A stretch of 64,000 nt of DNA from Streptomyces sp. SAI-127 (GTDB taxonomy: Bacteria > Actinomycetota > Actinomycetes > Streptomycetales > Streptomycetaceae): positions 9,692,501 through 9,756,500 of the forward strand of contig NZ_JARXYJ010000001.1 in NCBI RefSeq assembly GCF_029894425.1. The letters run 5' to 3'. The position numbers were made by a program, and so were the translations under genes. This document shows, piece after piece, positions 59,567-64,000 of this stretch. The notes beneath the pieces are model-generated. The model worked only from the letters and a program-made list of their open reading frames with translations. It was not told the DNA's origin and did no database searches. The first letter of the stretch is position 1; each line of letters opens with the position of its first letter.

Positions 59567-60384
59567 CACCCGAAGCTGTTTCCTGTACGGGGCTCGCCTA
59601 CACCTTCGGTGACACCAACGCCGTGGACGGGCTGGACTTGACCGTCGCAGAGGGTGAGGTCTTCGGACTGCTCGGTCCCAACGGCGCCGGCAAGACCACC
59701 GCCATCCGCTGCATCACCACCCTGCTCCCCGTCCCGGCCGGCATGATCCACGTCTTCGGCCGCGACACCGCCACCGACGCGATGGCCGTACGCCGGCTGC
59801 TCGGCTACGTCCCGCAGCAGCTGTCCGCCGACGCGAACCTGACCGGCCGGGAGAACGTCACCCTGTTCGCCCGGGTCTTCGACGTCGCCCGCAGGGAACG
59901 CGCCGAACGCGTCGCCCAGGCACTGGCGGCGGTCGACCTCACCGAAGCCGCCGACCGGCTCGCCGGCACCTACTCCGGCGGTATGGTCCGCCGGCTGGAG
60001 CTCGCCCAGGCCCTGGTCAGCGCGCCCCGGCTGCTGATCCTCGACGAGCCGACCATCGGCCTCGACCCGATCGCCCGCACCGGCGTGTGGGAGCACATCA
60101 ACGCCGTGCGTGAGGCGACCGGCATGACGGTCCTCGTGACCACCCACTACATGGACGAGGCCGACCAGTACTGCGACCGGGTCGGTCTCATGCACCGCGG
60201 CCGCATCCGCGCCCTCGGCACCCCCGACGAACTCCGGCGGGGCCTTGCCGAGAGCCGGGGCACCGACACCCTGCCGACCCTGGAGGACGTCTTCCGTGAC
60301 GTCGCCGGCAGCGGACTCGAAGACGAAGGAGGGGATTTCCGCGATGTCCGAAGTACCCGCCGCACCGCGAACCGTGTCGGCTGA
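59563..60384 (+). CDS. ABC exporter ATP-binding protein (DrrA-like)
   Basis: 273 aa. Walker A GPNGAGKTTAIR, Q-loop LGYVPQQLSADANLTG, signature YSGGMVRRLELAQAL, Walker B LLILDEPTIGLDP and switch His VTTHYMDEAD are complete. It belongs to the drug-export group (DrrA-like). The 3' end overlaps the permease gene by 41 bp. Substrate unknown. Confidence 0.93.
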   Translation: MTPEAVSCTGLAYTFGDTNAVDGLDLTVAEGEVFGLLGPNGAGKTTAIRCITTLLPVPAGMIHVFGRDTATDAMAVRRLLGYVPQQLSADANLTGRENVTLFARVFDVARRERAERVAQALAAVDLTEAADRLAGTYSGGMVRRLELAQALVSAPRLLILDEPTIGLDPIARTGVWEHINAVREATGMTVLVTTHYMDEADQYCDRVGLMHRGRIRALGTPDELRRGLAESRGTDTLPTLEDVFRDVAGSGLEDEGGDFRDVRSTRRTANRVG

Positions 60385-61195
60385 CCCGAGCTCCATCAGT
60401 CTGCTGCTCCGCCCGCCGGAGCCCCGCGCGGGCTGGCGAGTGCTGCCCGCCCGGGTCGTGGCGATGTGTGCCGTGGAACTGCAGAAGCTCAGCCACGACC
60501 GCACCGAGCTCTACACCCGCGCGGTCCAGCCCGCCCTGTGGCTGCTGATCTTCGGCCAGACCTTCACCCGCATCAAGGCGATCCCCACCGAGGGCATCCC
60601 CTACATCGACTATCTGGCGCCCGGCATCATCGCCCAGTCGGCGATGTTCATCGCGATCTTCTACGGCATCCAGATCATCTGGGAGCGGGACGCCGGCGTC
60701 CTCAACAAGCTCCTGGTCACGCCCACCCCGCGCTCGGCGCTCACCACCGGGAAGGCCTTCGCGGCCGGCGTGAAGTCGCTGATCCAGGCCGTCGTCGTCA
60801 TCGTCATCGCCGCCCTCCTCGGGGTGTCCCTGACCTGGAACCCGCTCAAGCTCCTCGGTGTCGGGGCGATCGTGATCCTCGGCTCGGCGTTCTTCTCCTG
60901 CCTGTCGATGACCATCGCCGGCATCGTGCTCAGCAGGGACCGCCTGATGGGCATCGGGCAGGCCATCACCATGCCGCTCTTCTTCGGCTCCAACGCCCTG
61001 TACCCGCTGTCCGTCATGCCGGGCTGGCTCCAGGCCGTGAGCAAGGTGAACCCGCTCAGCTACGAAGTCGACGCCCTGCGCGGCCTCCTCCTCGGCACCC
61101 ACGCCCATCTGGCGCTCGACTTCGGGGTGCTGGCCGTGGCCGCCGCGCTCGGCATCACCGCGGCGTCCTCGCTCCTCGGCCGTCTGGCCCGTTGA
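60344..61195 (+). CDS. ABC exporter permease (DrrB-like)
   Basis: 283 aa with six predicted helices (ALWLLIFGQTF; APGIIAQSAMFIAIFYGI; IQAVVVIVIAALLGVSL; GVGAIVILGSAFFSCLSM; further to LAVAAALGITAASSLLG). The ABC-2 type motif around YLAPGIIAQSA is kept. The ATG at 60344 has AAGGAGGGG upstream. It forms the exporter with the ATPase encoded just before it. Confidence 0.9.
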   Translation: MSEVPAAPRTVSADPSSISLLLRPPEPRAGWRVLPARVVAMCAVELQKLSHDRTELYTRAVQPALWLLIFGQTFTRIKAIPTEGIPYIDYLAPGIIAQSAMFIAIFYGIQIIWERDAGVLNKLLVTPTPRSALTTGKAFAAGVKSLIQAVVVIVIAALLGVSLTWNPLKLLGVGAIVILGSAFFSCLSMTIAGIVLSRDRLMGIGQAITMPLFFGSNALYPLSVMPGWLQAVSKVNPLSYEVDALRGLLLGTHAHLALDFGVLAVAAALGITAASSLLGRLAR

Positions 61196-61387
61196 TCATG
61201 CGCGCGGAACGTGATGTACGGCACGCCCGCGGAAGGGATTTTCCGGCCGCTCGACGGATTCTTCCTGCGCACGGCTTGATCAGCGATCAAAGGGGGTGAA
61301 TTCCCTGGCCACAGCGCATTCTGCTCATTTGACAGTGCATTGAGCACACAGATAGGAAGCAGCTCTCTGAGGTCGAAGAGGTGCACT

Positions 61388-61903
61388 GTGTACGAGCCGA
61401 ACGTGGTCGGGGACTGGCAGGAGTACGACGAGCATGCCGGTCTGCGTGTCCGCGTCCACCGTCTGGAGGCGGCCGAGCCGCCGCGTGGACGCGACGACGC
61501 CGCCGAAGGGCTGACGTACTTCAGCGTCCGTGTGACCGTCGAGAACCGCGGCGACCTGCATCCGACCGTCCATCTCGAGGACGGGCAGATCGACGTGCGG
61601 ATCGGCCCCGACGGCGAGAGCGCCTTCATCGACTGGCGCAACTCGCAGTTCATCGAGGGCTTCGACGTCTACCCGCTGCGCCGCGCCACCGCCGTGCTGT
61701 TCGCCGCGGGACCGGAGGCGAGCCTCGGCCAGATCGACGTGCAGATCCAGCTGCGGGTCGACGACGAGTGGGCCGACCGCCGGCTGTGGGCGGGCGGTAT
61801 CGGACTCGGCGAGGGAGCCACCCACCCGGGCGTGGGCCGCGAGGGCCTGGCCTGCCAGGTGAGCAACTTCCTGCGGGACCAGGCCGAAGAGGGCACGGCC
61901 TGA
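61388..61903 (+). CDS. Hypothetical beta-rich protein
   Basis: 171 aa. The pattern of alternating hydrophobic strands (TYFSVRVTVENRGDLHPTVH, IDVQIQLRVDDEW) suggests an immunoglobulin-like beta sandwich, as in DUF4352-type proteins, but without a signal peptide. No firm family. GTG at 61388 has GAAGAG upstream. It is 192 bp after the permease, so it is probably not part of that operon, and is convergent with hemC. Confidence 0.6.
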   Translation: MYEPNVVGDWQEYDEHAGLRVRVHRLEAAEPPRGRDDAAEGLTYFSVRVTVENRGDLHPTVHLEDGQIDVRIGPDGESAFIDWRNSQFIEGFDVYPLRRATAVLFAAGPEASLGQIDVQIQLRVDDEWADRRLWAGGIGLGEGATHPGVGREGLACQVSNFLRDQAEEGTA

Positions 61904-61916
61904 ACCGTCCCTGTGG

Positions 61917-62852
61917 TCAGTGGGGAATGCCGTCGATGATCTCGCGGGCGCCCTGACGCAGCAGCGCCACGGCGACCGAGGTGCCCAGCGTGGCCGGATC
62001 GAGGCGGCCCGCCCACTCGTGGGCGTTCAGCCGTGTCTTGCCGTCCGGGGTGAACACACAGGCGCGCAGGGAAAGTTCGTCGCTGTGGTCCACCCGCGCG
62101 TACCCCGCGATCGGGCTGTTGCAGTGGCCCTGCAGGACGTGCAGGAACATCCGCTCGGCGGTGGCCTCCCGGAACGTGTCCGGATCACCCAGCGCGCTGA
62201 CCGTGTCGATCAGCTCGGTGTCGCCCTCCCGGCACTGGAGCGCGAGGATGCCCGCGCCGATCGGCGGCATCATCGTATCGGGGGAGAGGATCTCGCTGAT
62301 CACGTCCTCGCGGCCGATGCGTTCCAGGCCGGAGACCGCGAGCAGCAGCGCGTCCGCCTCGCCGGCCGCCAGCTTGGCCAGCCGACGGTTGGCGTTGCCG
62401 CGGAACGGCACACACTCCAGGTGCGGGTGGGTGGCGGCCAGCTGGGCCACGCGGCGCACCGAGGAGGTGCCGATCCGGGTCCCCTCCGGGAGCTCGTCCA
62501 GAGTGAGGCCGCCCGGGTGGATCAGGGCGTCGCGGATGTCGTCCCGCTTCAGGAACGCCGCGAACGTGGTGCCCGCCGGGAGCGGCCGGTCGGCGGGCAC
62601 GTCCTTCACGCAGTGCACCGCGAGATCGGCCTCACCGGCCAGCAGTGCGGCGTCGACCTCCTTGGTGAACGCGCCCTTGCCCTCGACCTTGGACAGGTCG
62701 CCCATCCACTTGTCACCGGTCGTCTTCACCGGCACGACCTCGGTGCGCACACCGGGGTACAGGGCTGCCAACTCGCTTCTGACACGCTCCACTTGAGCCA
62801 GTGCCATCGGCGAGTCACGGGAGACGATGCGGATCAGTTCCGGGAGGGACAT
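61917..62852 (-). CDS. hemC: Hydroxymethylbilane synthase (porphobilinogen deaminase), stand-alone
   Basis: 311 aa. The fold is clear: [17 protein letters not shown], the catalytic Asp in [12 protein letters not shown], substrate-binding RRVAQLA and [11 protein letters not shown]. The dipyrromethane-cofactor Cys is present but in an altered loop, [13 protein letters not shown] instead of the usual G-G-C-Q-V-P-I. The usual streptomycete hemC sits with hemA and hemD; this one is alone beside an acetyltransferase, so it may be a second copy. The ATG at 62852 begins [10 protein letters not shown]. Confidence 0.85.
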   Translation of the reverse strand: MSLPELIRIVSRDSPMALAQVERVRSELAALYPGVRTEVVPVKTTGDKWMGDLSKVEGKGAFTKEVDAALLAGEADLAVHCVKDVPADRPLPAGTTFAAFLKRDDIRDALIHPGGLTLDELPEGTRIGTSSVRRVAQLAATHPHLECVPFRGNANRRLAKLAAGEADALLLAVSGLERIGREDVISEILSPDTMMPPIGAGILALQCREGDTELIDTVSALGDPDTFREATAERMFLHVLQGHCNSPIAGYARVDHSDELSLRACVFTPDGKTRLNAHEWAGRLDPATLGTSVAVALLRQGAREIIDGIPH

Positions 62853-62893
62853 GCGGGACACGATAGACCCTGCGGAGGTTCGGTGTTTGACGC

Positions 62894-63361
62894 TCAGGGA
62901 GCAACGGGTAGGGAGTAGCGCACCTTTTGCCTGGCGCGGGCGCCCATCCGGTCGTAGAAGCGGATCGCCCCGTCGTTCCACGTCGGCGTCTGCCACTGCA
63001 CCTCGCCGAGTCCCAGCGCGCGTGCCTCGGCGGACACGGCGTCCATGAGCAGGACGCCGAGTCCGAGACCGCGGTGCCCGGGCAGCAGGAACAGGCAGTC
63101 CATGTGCAGGTACTCGCGGCCCTCCCAGGTGGAGAGTTCGGGCGAGCAGGTGGCGTAGCCGACGAGTGAGCCGTCCGGGAGTTCGGCCACCAGGCAGCGC
63201 AGGCGGGGCGCGGAGGTGTCGAAGAGGAGCGCGGCCAGCCGGTCGGACAGGTCGTCCGGGGGCGGCGCCGCCCGCTCGTACTCCGCGTGCCGGGCGGCGA
63301 GTTCGGCGACCGCGAGGAGGTCGGCGCGCTCGGCGTGCCGGACGAGTGGAGCGTCGCTCAT
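62894..63361 (-). CDS. GNAT family N-acetyltransferase
   Basis: 155 aa. The acetyl-CoA pyrophosphate-binding turn is [18 protein letters not shown], preceded by [20 protein letters not shown] and followed by [15 protein letters not shown]. The acceptor is unknown. Its start overlaps the preceding gene (63358) by 4 bp, so the two are coupled. Confidence 0.9.
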   Translation of the reverse strand: MSDAPLVRHAERADLLAVAELAARHAEYERAAPPPDDLSDRLAALLFDTSAPRLRCLVAELPDGSLVGYATCSPELSTWEGREYLHMDCLFLLPGHRGLGLGVLLMDAVSAEARALGLGEVQWQTPTWNDGAIRFYDRMGARARQKVRYSLPVAP

Positions 63362-63876
63362 CGGACGTCGCCCGCGATCGTGTCCGCTCCCCAGGCGGTG
63401 AGCCGTTCGGCGAGCGACCCGGTGCCGTCCAGGACGTGCTGGGAGTACGCGTCCCGCTCGTGGGCGAGCACGGCGGCCTCCCAGACGCAGGGCGCGAGGC
63501 CCGCCCGGCCGGGCCGCAGCGCGTCGGGCTTGCCCACCGGGCCGGCGAAGATCGCCAGGTCCGCCATGTCGCCCTCGATCCAGCTGTGGACCAGGACGTA
63601 GTCGCCGTCGCCGCCGGCGTGCACGATCAGGACGGCGAGCCCCAGGGAACCCCGCAGCGGCCCGAGTCCGAGGTGCCGCGCGGCGATCCGCAGCCCGGCC
63701 TCGGCGTCCTGGTCGGAGACGGTGCGGCCGGGCGCCTCCAGCGCGTACACCTTCACCAGGTGACCGGCGGCCTCCCCGGTGCCCAACGGCCGCGCGGGAC
63801 GGGCGTGGTGGGAGTCGGCGAGGGCGAGCAGGGCCTCGGTGTCAACAGCGGCGGGCACTTCCTCGTGAAGATCCAT
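63358..63876 (-). CDS. Hypothetical protein upstream of the acetyltransferase
   Basis: 172 aa, soluble. A central hydrophobic strand ([20 protein letters not shown]) and a helical end ([20 protein letters not shown]) are visible, without a known family. Translational coupling (ATGA) with the acetyltransferase suggests a joint role. Confidence 0.68.
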   Translation of the reverse strand: MDLHEEVPAAVDTEALLALADSHHARPARPLGTGEAAGHLVKVYALEAPGRTVSDQDAEAGLRIAARHLGLGPLRGSLGLAVLIVHAGGDGDYVLVHSWIEGDMADLAIFAGPVGKPDALRPGRAGLAPCVWEAAVLAHERDAYSQHVLDGTGSLAERLTAWGADTIAGDVR

Positions 63877-63883
63877 TCGGCCA

Positions 63884-64000
63884 TCATCGGATGCCCGGCT
63901 CGGGTGCGTCCACCGCCGCCCGCGAGACGACCGGCTCCGGCCAGGACAGCACCACCAGCGCCACCGCCGTCAGCAGCCCGCCCGCCAGGAAGGTGCCGCG
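63884..64000 (-). CDS. C-terminal end of a membrane transporter (cut by the window)
   Basis: Only the last 38 codons are present, ending at the TGA at 63884-63886. The peptide FLAGGLLTAVALVVLSWPEP is a hydrophobic helix with a short polar tail, typical of a final helix in a major-facilitator protein. The rest of the gene lies beyond the right edge, so the family is a guess. Confidence 0.45.
   Translation of the reverse strand, partial: RGTFLAGGLLTAVALVVLSWPEPVVSRAAVDAPEPGIR

Overview
The window is a high-GC (about 70% or more) segment of an actinobacterial chromosome, almost certainly a Streptomyces. The support is a Wbl (WhiB-like) regulator, two SigB/F/G-type sigma factors with stand-alone ATPase partners, a GlgE maltosyltransferase cluster, many GTG starts, and short lineage families such as DUF5133, DUF6098 and DUF6480. 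I see no rRNA, tRNA, CRISPR array or intact transposase. Coordinates with a chosen internal start were set from ribosome-binding sites, ATGA overlaps and family length.

Layout. 1-6500: a ROK regulator (cut at the left edge) followed by secreted carbohydrate-active enzymes (GH27 alpha-galactosidase with a carbohydrate-binding module, GH95 fucosidase-type enzyme, SGNH esterase), a small glycan-utilisation operon. 6508-13467: a large LuxR (LAL) regulator, then a three-gene signalling unit (receiver/thioredoxin-reductase-like fusion, cyclic-nucleotide-domain histidine kinase, UBP zinc finger), then a VOC protein. 13528-20455: universal stress protein, DUF4032 kinase-like protein, MBL hydrolase, AlkB-like dioxygenase divergent from a TetR plus KstD-like flavoprotein pair, and DUF488. 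20594-26152: M1 peptidase, L,D-transpeptidase lipoprotein, two-component system, DUF6098 protein, Wbl protein. 26263-33876: saccharopine-dehydrogenase-like protein, a TetR gene with a tandemly duplicated 5' end, ArgP-LysE pair, MFS exporter, HTH-less Crp-like protein, PLP decarboxylase.

33935-44623 is a stress and envelope block: anti-sigma-like ATPases, a SigB-type sigma factor, DUF5133, DUF1206, a FUSC exporter, an NDH-2-type dehydrogenase, a PRC-barrel protein and an acyl-CoA ligase. 44627-57562 is a carboxylate-amine ligase and then the glycogen/alpha-glucan block: glgE-treS-mak-glgB on the minus strand and glgX on the plus strand. Together these turn trehalose into maltose, phosphorylate it, polymerise it to alpha-1,4-glucan, branch it and debranch it. 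The maltokinase gene carries a one-base frameshift. The right end holds a VOC gene with a tandem array of its own 3' end, an ANTAR protein, a second SigB-type sigma factor, a MarR-ABC export operon, a stand-alone hemC, an acetyltransferase and the tail of a membrane protein.

The most notable non-gene structures are two related inverted-repeat (MITE-like) elements at 19908-20107 and 31580-31686, each lying between convergent genes and providing neighbouring TAG stop codons; a 228-bp tandem duplication at 27531-27986; a 164-bp tandem array at 56431-56922; and several perfect hairpins or operator-like palindromes.
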